This document shows, piece by piece, positions 55,996-64,000 of a stretch of 64,000 nt of DNA (positions are counted from its first letter, which is position 1; each line of letters begins with the position of its first letter). The notes under the pieces were generated by a model, which worked only from the letters and a program-made list of their open reading frames with translations, had not been told where the DNA came from and made no database searches. The position numbers and the translations under genes are program-made. The stretch spans positions 2,790,001 through 2,854,000 of the forward strand of contig OY969109.1 in assembly GCA_963698015.1 (NCBI GenBank), given 5' to 3'. This DNA comes from VAXT01 sp963698015. Its GTDB lineage: Bacteria; Actinomycetota; Thermoleophilia; Gaiellales; Gaiellaceae.

Positions 55996-57057
55996 CTACG
56001 AGACCAGGCCGGGCTCCCTGGGCGTTTCCACAGCCCGTCCCGGCTTCTTGAACTCTTCCGCATCGAGCGGCCAGCTCTCGAGCGGGTAGTGACAGGCCGC
56101 CACGTGCTCTCCGCCGAACGAGTAGAGCGGTGGCTCCTCGACATCGCAGTGGCCTTCCTGGAAGCGCGGACAGCGCGGATGGAAGCGGCAGGCGCTCGGC
56201 GGGTTGAGCGGGCTCGGAACGTCGCCCTCGAGGACGAGAGGCTCGCGGGCGCGACCGCGCTCGGGATCGGCGATTGGAACGGCCGAGAGCAGCGCTCCCG
56301 TATAGGGATGCTTGGGAGTCTCGTACAGCTCCGTCTTCGGAGCCAGCTCGGCGATCTTCCCCAGATACATGACCAGAACCCGATCTGAGATGTGCCGGAC
56401 GACGTTCAAGTCGTGGGCGATGAAGACGTAGGTCAGCCCGAACGCCTCCTGGAGGTCCTCGAGCAGGTTGAGGATCTGCGCCTGCACGGAGACGTCGAGC
56501 GCCGAGACCGGCTCGTCGCAAACGATCAGCTTCGGGCTGATCGCGAGCGCGCGCGCGACCCCGATGCGCTGGCGCTGGCCACCCGAGAACTCATGGGGGA
56601 ACCGGTTGTAGTGCTCCGGGTTGAGACCGACGATCTCGAGCAGCTCTTGGACGCGCCGCTTGACCTCGGCCGGCGTTCCCAGCTTGTGCACCTCGAGTGC
56701 CTCGGCGACGATGAAGCCGACTCGCTTGCGCGGATTGAGCGAGGCATAAGGATCCTGGAAGATCATCATCATCTCGCGACGGACGGGTCGCATGGCCTGG
56801 CGCGAGAGGCGTGTGATGTCGCGGCCGTCGAAGGTGATCGTGCCGTCGGTCGTGTCGAGCAGGCGCATGATGCAGCGGGCGAGCGTCGACTTGCCGCAGC
56901 CGGATTCCCCGACGATCCCGAGCGTCTCGCCCTTCTTGACCGAGAAGCTGACGCCGTCCACGGCTTTGACGGCTCCGACTTGCTTCTGGAAGATGATCCC
57001 GCGCGTGACGGGAAAGTGCTTCTTCACGTCATCGACGACGAGGAGGTCTTCAGCCAT
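55996..57057 (-). CDS. oppF: Oligopeptide ABC transporter ATP-binding protein OppF
   Basis: A 353-residue ATPase with Walker A VGESGCGKSTLARCIMRLLD, signature FSGGQRQRIGVARA, Walker B LIVCDEPVSALDVSVQAQIL and switch FIAHDLNVVRHI. The C-terminal oligopeptide-transporter extension (SACRFHPRCPRFQEGHCDVE) has the FeS/zinc-type cysteines typical of OppD/F. It energises peptide import with oppD. ATG 57057, 18 nt after oppD. Confidence 0.94.
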   Translation of the reverse strand: MAEDLLVVDDVKKHFPVTRGIIFQKQVGAVKAVDGVSFSVKKGETLGIVGESGCGKSTLARCIMRLLDTTDGTITFDGRDITRLSRQAMRPVRREMMMIFQDPYASLNPRKRVGFIVAEALEVHKLGTPAEVKRRVQELLEIVGLNPEHYNRFPHEFSGGQRQRIGVARALAISPKLIVCDEPVSALDVSVQAQILNLLEDLQEAFGLTYVFIAHDLNVVRHISDRVLVMYLGKIAELAPKTELYETPKHPYTGALLSAVPIADPERGRAREPLVLEGDVPSPLNPPSACRFHPRCPRFQEGHCDVEEPPLYSFGGEHVAACHYPLESWPLDAEEFKKPGRAVETPREPGLVS

Positions 57058-57075
57058 CAGCTCAACACTCTCGGT

Positions 57076-58098
57076 CTAGATTACTTTCCTAAGCGTGGCC
57101 TCGAGCAGCTTCGCAGCCTCTCGGTCCTTCGTCGCCTCGTCGAGATGGCACGCCTGCAAGTGGTCGGGATCGGTCGAGATGGGAACAAGCTCGGGATCGA
57201 CCTGGCGGCACTTCTCCATGACGTACGCGCAACGCGGGTGGAACCGACAGCCCCTCGGGGGATGGAGGAGCGACGGCGGCTGGCCCGGGATCTGCACCAG
57301 GCGGTCGACGTCGATGTCGAGCCGGGGGAGCGAACCGAGCAGACCCCACGTGTAAGGGTGATGAGGCCGGTTGAAGAGCTTGTGCACCGGCGCCTGCTCG
57401 GCAACCTCCGCCGCATACATGACGAGCACGTCGTCTGCCGCCTCGGCGACCACTCCAAGGTCGTGCGTGATGACGATGATCGCGCTGCCGAACTCCTGCT
57501 GCAGGCGCTTCATCAGGTTCATGATCTGCGCCTGCGTCGTCACGTCGAGCGCGGTCGTCGGCTCGTCGGCGATCAGTAGGTCGGGATCGTTGACGAGCGC
57601 CATGGCGATCATCGCGCGCTGGCGCATCCCGCCCGAGAATTGGTGAGGATAGTCGTCGATCCGGCGCTCGGCGCGTGGAATCCCGACCGCCTTCAGCAAC
57701 TCGGTCGCACGCGCCTTCGCGACTTTGGCCGAGACGTCACGATGGAGCAGAATCGCTTCTACCAACTGCGTCCCGATCGAGTGCACCGGGTTCAGCGATG
57801 TCATCGGGTCCTGGAAGATCATCGCGATGTCGTTTCCGCGGATCTGGCGCAATTGGCTCGGCTTCATGCCGATCAGGTTCTTGCCTTTGAAGATCGCCTC
57901 GCCGCTGGTGATCGTGTGCTTCCGCGCGTTGAGCCCCATGATCGTGAGGCAGGTCACGCTCTTGCCGCTGCCGGACTCTCCGACGATGCCCAGCGTCTGG
58001 CCCTTCTCGATGCTGAAGCTGACTCCGTCGACGGCCTTGACGATTCCGTCGTCTGTTTCGAAGTACGTTTTTAGGTCTCTTACATCGAGCAGTGCCAT
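57076..58098 (-). CDS. oppD: Oligopeptide ABC transporter ATP-binding protein OppD
   Basis: A 340-residue ATPase: Walker A GESGSGKSVTCLTIMGLN, signature FSGGMRQRAMIAMAL, Walker B LLIADEPTTALDVTTQAQIM, switch VITHDLGVVAEAADDV, and C-terminal CRFHPRCAYVMEKC. It pairs with OppF. ATG 58098, 34 nt after oppB. Confidence 0.94.
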   Translation of the reverse strand: MALLDVRDLKTYFETDDGIVKAVDGVSFSIEKGQTLGIVGESGSGKSVTCLTIMGLNARKHTITSGEAIFKGKNLIGMKPSQLRQIRGNDIAMIFQDPMTSLNPVHSIGTQLVEAILLHRDVSAKVAKARATELLKAVGIPRAERRIDDYPHQFSGGMRQRAMIAMALVNDPDLLIADEPTTALDVTTQAQIMNLMKRLQQEFGSAIIVITHDLGVVAEAADDVLVMYAAEVAEQAPVHKLFNRPHHPYTWGLLGSLPRLDIDVDRLVQIPGQPPSLLHPPRGCRFHPRCAYVMEKCRQVDPELVPISTDPDHLQACHLDEATKDREAAKLLEATLRKVI

Positions 58099-58132
58099 TG
58101 AAGCCTCTTTTAATACCTGGCCGCGAGGCGCA

Positions 58133-59143
58133 CTACGTCAACCTGATCCTCGGGTCGATGAAGGCATACAGCACGTCGATGATGAGGTTGAAGATGATGA
58201 TCGCCAATGTAGCGAAGACGACCACGCCCATCACGATCGGCAGATCGTTGCTACCGATCGCCCGGATCGCGGTCTGCCCGAGACCGGGTAAGCCGTAGAT
58301 CGTCTCCGTGAAGATCGCGCCACCGAGCCCGAGGCCGATGTCCATTCCGAGCATCGTGACCACGGGCAGAAGCGCATTGCGCAAGACGTGCGCGCGCATG
58401 ACGCGCGATTCGGGCGCGCCCTTGGCGCGCGCTGTTCGCACGTAGTCCTCGTTCATCGTCTCCATCACGTTCGCGCGGATCATGCGCACGTACAGCGCGG
58501 CGAAGAGGATCGCGTACGTAATCCAGGGGAGGATCATGTGGTAGGCCCACTGCACGGGACCGCCGCAGTCAGTGGCTGGATTGATGACGTCGCAGTAGCC
58601 CTGGATCGGGAACCAGTGCAGCTTGTAGCCGAACGTAAAGGCGAAGATCAGCCCGATCCAGACCGGATGTGCGGAGATTCCGATCAGGACGAAGACCATC
58701 GACACTCTGTCTAAGAGCGATCGCGGCCGGAGCGCCGAGAAGATGCCGATGGGCAGGGCGATCATCATCCATATGATCACCCCTCCGAAGACGAGTGAAG
58801 CGGTGACGGGAGCGGCGCCGGCGATGATCTCGTTCACCGGGGTCGCCTTGATGTACGACCTCCCGAGATTGCCCTTCGGCCGTACGAGGACGGGCACGCC
58901 GGCGACGTGGACCGGGACCGGCTCCGTCAGCCGCCACAGGAACCTCCCGTACTGCTCGTACACCGGTTGGTCGAGCCCGAGCCCTCTAATCGCGCGCTCG
59001 CGCTGCGCCTGGCTCGAGCCCTGGCCAGCGACCTTGGCCGCGAGGTCGTTCGGGATCAGGAAGAAGATGACAAAGGTGACGATCGTGACGACGAGGAAGA
59101 GAACCCCCGCCCAGAGAATGCGTCTGATCAGATAGCGGACCAT
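58133..59143 (-). CDS. oppB: Oligopeptide ABC transporter permease OppB
   Basis: A 336-residue permease with the N-terminal helix RRILWAGVLFLVVTIVTFVI, LDQPVYEQYGRFLW and the EAA loop RTARAKGAPESRVMRAHVLR, ending FIDPRIRLT. It is preceded by a strong hairpin at 59179, which can reduce its level relative to the binding protein. Confidence 0.93.
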   Translation of the reverse strand: MVRYLIRRILWAGVLFLVVTIVTFVIFFLIPNDLAAKVAGQGSSQAQRERAIRGLGLDQPVYEQYGRFLWRLTEPVPVHVAGVPVLVRPKGNLGRSYIKATPVNEIIAGAAPVTASLVFGGVIIWMMIALPIGIFSALRPRSLLDRVSMVFVLIGISAHPVWIGLIFAFTFGYKLHWFPIQGYCDVINPATDCGGPVQWAYHMILPWITYAILFAALYVRMIRANVMETMNEDYVRTARAKGAPESRVMRAHVLRNALLPVVTMLGMDIGLGLGGAIFTETIYGLPGLGQTAIRAIGSNDLPIVMGVVVFATLAIIIFNLIIDVLYAFIDPRIRLT

Positions 59144-59178
59144 CGAACCCTCACCATTCCGCAGGAGTCTATACGCGC

Positions 59179-59211
59179 GGAGGCGCCGGCCCTATGTGGG
59201 CCGGCGCCTCC
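59179..59211 (-). terminator. Hairpin between oppA and oppB
   Basis: Perfect 14-bp arms GGAGGCGCCGGCCC/GGGCCGGCGCCTCC with loop TATGT. It lies 34 nt past the oppA stop and before oppB. No T-run follows. It probably protects or terminates the oppA mRNA, so the binding protein is made in excess. Confidence 0.8.
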
Positions 59212-59244
59212 GAGGTAGGTCATCGTCCTCGTGATGGCTCTTTC

Positions 59245-60900
59245 TTACTTCAGGGCCAGCTTACCGAGGTCGATTTCGTAGATCGGCGACTGAATGATCG
59301 TCTTCGTGTCGATCCGCGAGGAGAAGAACTCCCTGTCGTTGCGGTTGTCGATCGGAGCGATCGGCGACCACTGCTTCTGGATCTGGTTGTCCAGGTTGCC
59401 GTAGGCCGTGAGTCGCTTCTGCCCCTTCATCCCCGCAGCCTTCCGCATGAGCCTGTTGGCCGTCGGGTTGTTGAAGTAGGCCGTGTTGTTGTTCTGGACG
59501 TCCTGGATGGTCTCGCCGGACAGGAGCTTGTTCACATAGTCGTACGGATCCGGGAAGTCGGCGGCCCAGCCGACGATCGCGAAGTCGTAGTCGTTGCCCC
59601 TGCGGCCCAGTGCCGAGAAGAGCCCGGACTGGAACGGACGGGTCTGGATGTTGTTGAACCCGATTGCATTCAGCTGCGCCGAGGCGAGCTGCTGGATCTG
59701 GGTACCGGATGTCGATGCCGTGTACCAGTAGTTGATCTGGTCACCGGTATGCCCCGAAGCAAGCGGCCGGGCCTTGCTCAGGTTCGGGTTCTTCCCGTAG
59801 GTGGTGCACTTCTTGTAGCCGGGGATCGCCGGGGTCAGCAGCGAGCACTGCGCGAAGCCGGCCCGCGGGCCCCTGACGTTGACGAGCGCGTTCCGGCCAA
59901 CGCCCCAGGCGACAGCCTTGCGGACGTTGGTCGACTTGAACGGGCCCTTGGTGTTGTTCATCGTGATGTAGTCGACGACCGAGGTCGAGAAGACCCGGGC
60001 GCGACCCTTCGTCCCGTACTGGGCGAAGAGCGGACCCCAGGCACTCGGCGGAAGACCGTCGGCTGCCCAATCAAGCTGGCCACTCTTCACGAGCAGCAGC
60101 GCCTGATCCTGCTGGGTGCCGATGTCGTAATCGAACCCAGCGACCTGGCCGGGCGTAGGCGGCGCACCCTGTGCCTTGTAGTTGGGGTTCTTCCGGATCT
60201 TGATCGAGCGATCCGGCACGTACTCCTGGACGTAGTAGCGCCCACCGGCCGCGAGCGGGTTGCCCGAGTTGACCGACGTGATCGGCGAGTACGGCAGGTT
60301 CGTTGCGACCGCACCCGTCGGCGGAAGCGCCATCAGGGTCGGAAGCAGTGGGTTCGGCGCGATCAGGCTGATCCTCAGCGTGTTCGGGCCGAGCGTCTTG
60401 ATCCCGGGGACGTCCTGCGTGTCGCCGTTGTTGTAGGCGAGCGCGCCGACGATGTTCACCGACGCAGGGTCGGTGAGGAACGATGCTAGCGGCGAGCCGA
60501 CGTTCGGGTTCAGCACTCGCATCAGCGCGTGCTTGTAGTTCGCCGACGTGATCTTGGCGCCGTTGCTGAGCTTCATGCCTCGGCGGATGTGGAACGTGTA
60601 CACCTTCCCGTTCCGCGAGACCGTGTAGCTGCGCACGCCGTCATTGACGAGGCGGTAACCACGGCCGCCCGTCGCATGCGCGAAGTTCAACATCATTCGC
60701 GCCGTCAGCCACTCGTACTGCCACTCAGGCACGTAGTACGAGCGCTGGGGATCGATGTTCTCGATGCCAGCGAAAAGCGAGAACTTCACGATCCCGCCCT
60801 TCCTGGCCGTCGAGCCCTGCGAGGAGGCGAAGCTCGACGCCGCCAACATCGCCGCTCCGATCGCCAGCAAGGCGACCGAAAGCAACAATCGCTTGTGCAT
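59245..60900 (-). CDS. oppA: Oligopeptide ABC transporter substrate-binding protein
   Basis: A 551-residue SBP_bac_5 protein: signal peptide MHKRLLLSVALLAIGAAMLA, then GGIVKFSLFAGIENIDPQRS, KVYTFHIRRGMKLSNGAKIT, INYWYTASTSGTQIQQLASA and DYDFAIVGWAADFPDPYDYV, all family hallmarks. No lipobox cysteine is seen, so it may be released or anchored by the uncleaved helix. ATG 60900 with GGAAGGGAG. Confidence 0.93.
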   Translation of the reverse strand: MHKRLLLSVALLAIGAAMLAASSFASSQGSTARKGGIVKFSLFAGIENIDPQRSYYVPEWQYEWLTARMMLNFAHATGGRGYRLVNDGVRSYTVSRNGKVYTFHIRRGMKLSNGAKITSANYKHALMRVLNPNVGSPLASFLTDPASVNIVGALAYNNGDTQDVPGIKTLGPNTLRISLIAPNPLLPTLMALPPTGAVATNLPYSPITSVNSGNPLAAGGRYYVQEYVPDRSIKIRKNPNYKAQGAPPTPGQVAGFDYDIGTQQDQALLLVKSGQLDWAADGLPPSAWGPLFAQYGTKGRARVFSTSVVDYITMNNTKGPFKSTNVRKAVAWGVGRNALVNVRGPRAGFAQCSLLTPAIPGYKKCTTYGKNPNLSKARPLASGHTGDQINYWYTASTSGTQIQQLASAQLNAIGFNNIQTRPFQSGLFSALGRRGNDYDFAIVGWAADFPDPYDYVNKLLSGETIQDVQNNNTAYFNNPTANRLMRKAAGMKGQKRLTAYGNLDNQIQKQWSPIAPIDNRNDREFFSSRIDTKTIIQSPIYEIDLGKLALK

Positions 60901-61039
60901 GTGACTCCCTTCCGTGTTCGATTTCGGTTGGATGACTCTGACCAACTCCTTTGACGTACCGGTGAAGGTTTGGTTAGTGCGCCGAGACACCCAGCGCATC
61001 GCGAGGCCCCAGAAACCGGCTCGTAGAGAGCGATTTAGG

Positions 61040-62125
61040 TCAGCGACTCGAGCGCGGGTCGACCGCGTCCCTGATCCCGTCGCCCAGGAGATTGAAGGCG
61101 AGCGTCGTCATGAGGATCGCGAGGCCCGGCCAGACCATCAACCACGGCTGGGTCGTGTAGTAAGTGGGCGCGGTCGAGAGCAGGTTGCCCCAGCTGGGAT
61201 TGACGGGGTCGATGCCGAGCCCGAGGAAGGAGAGGCCCGCCTCCAACAGGATGTACGTGGCAACCGTCAGCGTCGAGTAGACGATGATCGGAGCGATGAG
61301 GTGCGGGACCACGTGCGAGCGCATGATCCGGCTGTCGCTCGCACCGATCATGCGCGCCGCTTCGACGAACTCCTTCTCCCGCAGCGAAAGGACCTGGGCG
61401 CGCAGGATCCTCGCCGGATAGAACCAGCCGAAGATTGCGAAGACGAGCACGAGCGTCACCACCCCTGGAGCGAAGACGCCGAATGTGACCCGGTTCAGCC
61501 GAGGGCCGACGGTCGCGCTCAAGGCGATGATGAAGAGGAGCGCTGGGAAGACCATCGTCAACTCGATGACTCGGGAAATTGCAGTGTCGGCCAGGCCGCG
61601 GTAGTAGCCGGCGGTTGTTCCCAAGATGATTCCGAGGATCATCACCGCAATCGTCGCGAGGATCGCGACCTCGAGCGAGATGCGCGCTCCGTAGAGAAGG
61701 CGGAGAAACTCGTCGTGTCCCAGGACCCCGTCCGCCCCGAGCACGTAGAGCTGCGTGCCGGCGCCCTTACAGTTACTGGCGGGCGGATAGAAGTCCTTGC
61801 AGGCGACGTGTGACCACGGCCCGACCGGAAGCGCCTCGATGCCGTGCTGCCCAGCTTGCTGGTTGATCGCAGTTGCGCTATGGCCGAGGTAGCGCTCTGC
61901 GATCGGGCCGCCGAAAATCGCGACAAAAATCAGGAGGATGATGAAGACCCCGCTTGCGATCGCGATCTTGTCGCGCCTGAGCCGCATCCAGACCTGTTCC
62001 CAGTAACCCTTGGCCCGGATCTCGACCTCGGCCTGTCCAAGCTCGCCGTGGGTCTCGGCCGATGTGACGGCGGCGAGGCCCGCTTGCGCGCCGACGAGCT
62101 TCGAACGGTCGGGTGCGGTGCTCAC
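61040..62125 (-). CDS. oppC: Oligopeptide ABC transporter permease OppC
   Basis: A 361-residue permease with a long cytoplasmic N-terminus, helix DKIAIASGVFIILLIFVAIF, an extracellular loop with a Cys pair, and the EAA loop EKEFVEAARMIGASDSRIMR, ending LLGDGIRDAVDPRSSR. GTG 62125. It is the first transporter gene downstream of atpG, 60 nt after its stop; the order C-A-B-D-F is unusual. Confidence 0.93.
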   Translation of the reverse strand: MSTAPDRSKLVGAQAGLAAVTSAETHGELGQAEVEIRAKGYWEQVWMRLRRDKIAIASGVFIILLIFVAIFGGPIAERYLGHSATAINQQAGQHGIEALPVGPWSHVACKDFYPPASNCKGAGTQLYVLGADGVLGHDEFLRLLYGARISLEVAILATIAVMILGIILGTTAGYYRGLADTAISRVIELTMVFPALLFIIALSATVGPRLNRVTFGVFAPGVVTLVLVFAIFGWFYPARILRAQVLSLREKEFVEAARMIGASDSRIMRSHVVPHLIAPIIVYSTLTVATYILLEAGLSFLGLGIDPVNPSWGNLLSTAPTYYTTQPWLMVWPGLAILMTTLAFNLLGDGIRDAVDPRSSR

Positions 62126-62185
62126 GTTGGGGGCTGAAGCATACCGAGTCTCTCAAGGGGGTTCGACGCAGGGACCAGCCGGAAG

Positions 62186-63073
62186 TTAGGCGGTAAGGGC
62201 TTCGGCGCCGGCCACGACTTCCAGGATCTCCTGGGTGATTTCCGCCTGACGGGCCCGGTTCATCGACAGCGTGAGCGAGTCAATCAGCTCGCCGGCGTTC
62301 TTGGTCGCATTGCGCATCGCCGTCATCCGTGCGCCTTGCTCCGAGGCTGCGGACTCGAGAAGAGCACGATAAATCTCAGTTTCGACATACACCGGCAGCA
62401 GCCGCTCGAGGATCTGCTCGGGCTCCGGCTCGTAGATGAAGTCGCCGAGCAGCGCCGCTGAGTGCTCGTCGTCGCCGCCCTCGAGGAGCGACTCGGAGAT
62501 CGGCAGCACCTCCTGCGCGACGACGCGCTGCGTGAGCGCCGACTCGAAGTGGTTGTAGATGACGACGACCTGGTCGACGTCCTGGCCGGAGTAGAGCTCG
62601 GACACGTGGTGCGCGATCGCCTGCGCGTCGGCGTAGCGCGGGCTGTCGCTGAAGCCGGTCCATCCCTGGCCTACCTCGTACCGGCGGAAGCGAAGCGTGG
62701 ACAAACCCTTCTTGCCCGCGACGACCCAGTGGGTCTCCACGTTCTCACCTCGCAGGCGCCGCTCGATCGCGAACGCCTCGCGGAGGATCTGCGCGTTGAA
62801 CGCGCCGGCCAGTCCGCGGTCGCCGGTCAACGGGAGGATCGCCGCCCTGCGCACGTCGCGCCTCTGGAGCAGCGGGAGCCCCTTGAGCGAGGTGCTCGCG
62901 CGCGCGACCCCGACCATCAGCTCCTGCATGCGCTCGGCGTACGGCCGCATCGCCTCGATGCGGGTCTGGGCCCGCCGCAGCTTCGCGGCCGCGACGAGCT
63001 CCATCGCGCGCGTGATCTTCCGCGTGTTCTGGACGGAGCGGACCCGGCGCTTGATGTCCTGGACGGACGCCAT
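62186..63073 (-). CDS. atpG: F1 ATP synthase gamma subunit
   Basis: A 295-residue gamma: MASVQDIKRRVRSVQNTRKI and TRAMELVAAAKLRRAQ form the N-terminal helix, LTGDRGLAGAFNAQILREAF the Rossmann-like part, and RMTAMRNATKNAGELIDSLT with LSMNRARQAEITQEILEVV the C-terminal helix. It is the rotating shaft of F1. ATG 63073; the longer upstream frame covers the hairpins and has no gamma features. No good binding site is seen. Confidence 0.97.
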   Translation of the reverse strand: MASVQDIKRRVRSVQNTRKITRAMELVAAAKLRRAQTRIEAMRPYAERMQELMVGVARASTSLKGLPLLQRRDVRRAAILPLTGDRGLAGAFNAQILREAFAIERRLRGENVETHWVVAGKKGLSTLRFRRYEVGQGWTGFSDSPRYADAQAIAHHVSELYSGQDVDQVVVIYNHFESALTQRVVAQEVLPISESLLEGGDDEHSAALLGDFIYEPEPEQILERLLPVYVETEIYRALLESAASEQGARMTAMRNATKNAGELIDSLTLSMNRARQAEITQEILEVVAGAEALTA

Positions 63074-63085
63074 CGAGTCGGCTAA

Positions 63086-63137
63086 GGCACCGCTTGCGGT
63101 GCCGTCGTTAGGACTCTCGGGCTTTGCCCGTGAGTCC
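63086..63137. repeat. Two hairpins between atpA and atpG
   Basis: Hairpin 1 (63086-63103): GGCACCGC-TT-GCGGTGCC. Hairpin 2 (63111-63137): outer GGACTC/GAGTCC, inner CGGGC/GCCCG with loop TTT and single T bulges. They stand just upstream of the atpG start and could set the gamma:alpha ratio. Confidence 0.75.
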
Positions 63138-63183
63138 GTCTGAAATGAACGGTCGACACCTTGGAAGTCAAGACGCAACCATC

Positions 63184-64000
63184 CTAGGAAGCGGCTCCGG
63201 CCAGCGCGGGCTCGTCGGAAGTGTTGAAGCCCTGCTTGAACCTCTCTATCGCAGCGCTCAGCTTCTCGGCGAGCTCGTCCGGCAGGTCACCGGTCTCGGC
63301 GATCTCGTCGTACACCCCGCCCTCGGTGCGCAGGTACTCGCGCAGCTCGTCCTGGAACCGCGGGACGTCCTGCACCGGGATGTCGTCGAGGAAGCCGTGG
63401 ATGCCCGCATAGATCGCGACCACCTGCTCCTCCATCGGCCAGGGCGCGTACTGCGGCTGGTTCAGCGTCGCGACCATGCGCTCGCCGCGTTTCAGCGTGT
63501 CCTGTGTCGCCTGGTCGAGCTCCGACCCGAACTGGGAGAACGCCTCCAGCTCGCGGTACTGGGAGAGCTCCAGCCGGAGCCGGCCGGCGACCTTCTTCAT
63601 CGCCTTCGTCTGGGCGCTCGCGCCGACGCGCGAGACGGAGCGTCCGACGTTGACCGCGGGACGGACGCCCGAGAAGAAGAGGTCGGCCTCGAGGAAGATC
63701 TGGCCGTCGGTGATCGAGATCACGTTCGTCGGGATGTACGCGGCGATGTCGCCGGCCTGAGTCTCGATTACCGGCAGCGCCGTCAGCGAGCCCGCGCCGC
63801 GCTCGTCGGAGAGCTTGCAGGCGCGCTCGAGCAGTCTCGAGTGGAGGTAGAAGACGTCGCCCGGGAAGGCCTCGCGCCCGGGCGGGCGGCGGAGGAGGAG
63901 CGACATCTGGCGGTACGCGTCGGCGTGCTTCGACAGGTCGTCGTACATGCAGACGGCGTGGCGGCCGCCGAACATGAAGTGCTCGCCCATCGCGGCTCCC
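63184..64000 (-). CDS. atpA: F1 ATP synthase alpha subunit, C-terminal part (partial)
   Basis: The reading frame continues past the window end; the last ~271 residues are present. Hallmarks: AAMGEHFMFGGRHAVCMYDD, SLLLRRPPGREAFPGDVFYL, TDGQIFLEADLFFSGVRPAV, NVGRSVSRVGASAQTKAMKK (arginine finger) and the C-terminal QGFNTSDEPALAGAAS. It is the non-catalytic nucleotide-binding alpha. Gene order atpA-atpG is conserved. Confidence 0.98.
   Translation of the reverse strand, partial: GAAMGEHFMFGGRHAVCMYDDLSKHADAYRQMSLLLRRPPGREAFPGDVFYLHSRLLERACKLSDERGAGSLTALPVIETQAGDIAAYIPTNVISITDGQIFLEADLFFSGVRPAVNVGRSVSRVGASAQTKAMKKVAGRLRLELSQYRELEAFSQFGSELDQATQDTLKRGERMVATLNQPQYAPWPMEEQVVAIYAGIHGFLDDIPVQDVPRFQDELREYLRTEGGVYDEIAETGDLPDELAEKLSAAIERFKQGFNTSDEPALAGAAS

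Overview
The window looks like a chromosomal segment from a high-GC actinobacterium. The combination of an ECF42-type sigma factor with a YCII/DGPF partner, a Holin-X-type membrane protein, a LytR-CpsA-Psr protein, frequent GTG/TTG starts and many 1-4 nt gene overlaps would fit a deep-branching class such as Thermoleophilia (Gaiellales/Solirubrobacterales). That placement is inference from gene content and base composition; no rRNA marker is present. No phage, insertion sequence, CRISPR array or tRNA was seen.

Region by region. 0-12.6 kb: end of a LuxR-type regulator, a universal stress protein, a formyltransferase/GH26-like pair, lemA with a DUF2207 membrane protein, a large secreted subtilase with four 113-residue repeats, a PEP-mutase-family enzyme, a membrane class III nucleotide cyclase, a flavin monooxygenase and a proline-rich lipoprotein. 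12.6-22.1 kb: a MerR-phosphatase fusion behind a clear MerR-type promoter, a HIT-like protein, an APC permease, the ECF42/YCII pair, a Vgb-like propeller/PASTA protein and a sugar ABC operon. 22.1-27.5 kb: small and poorly characterised genes, including two overlapping mini-ORFs and a pair of arrestin-like proteins; GC is lower from about 24.7 to 26.2 kb. 27.5-43.3 kb: a translation and secretion block on the minus strand (hpf, secA, prfB with its programmed +1 frameshift, ftsE, ftsX, rnr, smpB, ssrA/tmRNA), interrupted by plus-strand genes including a copper-type cluster (CopC-CopD fusion, YcnI and a third membrane protein). 43.3-50.8 kb: nucleotide-sugar and cell-surface polymer genes (two sugar nucleotidyltransferases, a cupin, UDP-glucose dehydrogenase, an LCP protein) with ahcY and a MerR regulator. 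50.8-64 kb: a MetE-like methyltransferase and the F1 ATP synthase genes. atpA-atpG and atpD-atpC are separated by about 7.4 kb holding a complete oligopeptide ABC transporter and two small membrane genes.

How the genes work together: ssrA, smpB and rnr form the trans-translation/ribosome-rescue set, joined by the release factor and the hibernation factor. ahcY and the MetE-like enzyme belong to the methyl cycle. The LCP protein, ugd and the nucleotidyltransferases supply and attach wall polymers. ftsE/ftsX and secA act at the membrane.

Most notable: (1) the split ATP synthase operon; (2) an identical 19-bp palindromic site at both ends of the MetE-like gene, the second copy lying upstream of the LCP gene; (3) two junctions of the form CTGA where the only sensible start is CTG; (4) a recurring family of intergenic hairpins with three-base loops; (5) six one-base insertions breaking five conserved genes, all of the same sign, which points to sequencing error rather than decay; (6) several small genes with strong ribosome binding sites that are easy to miss.
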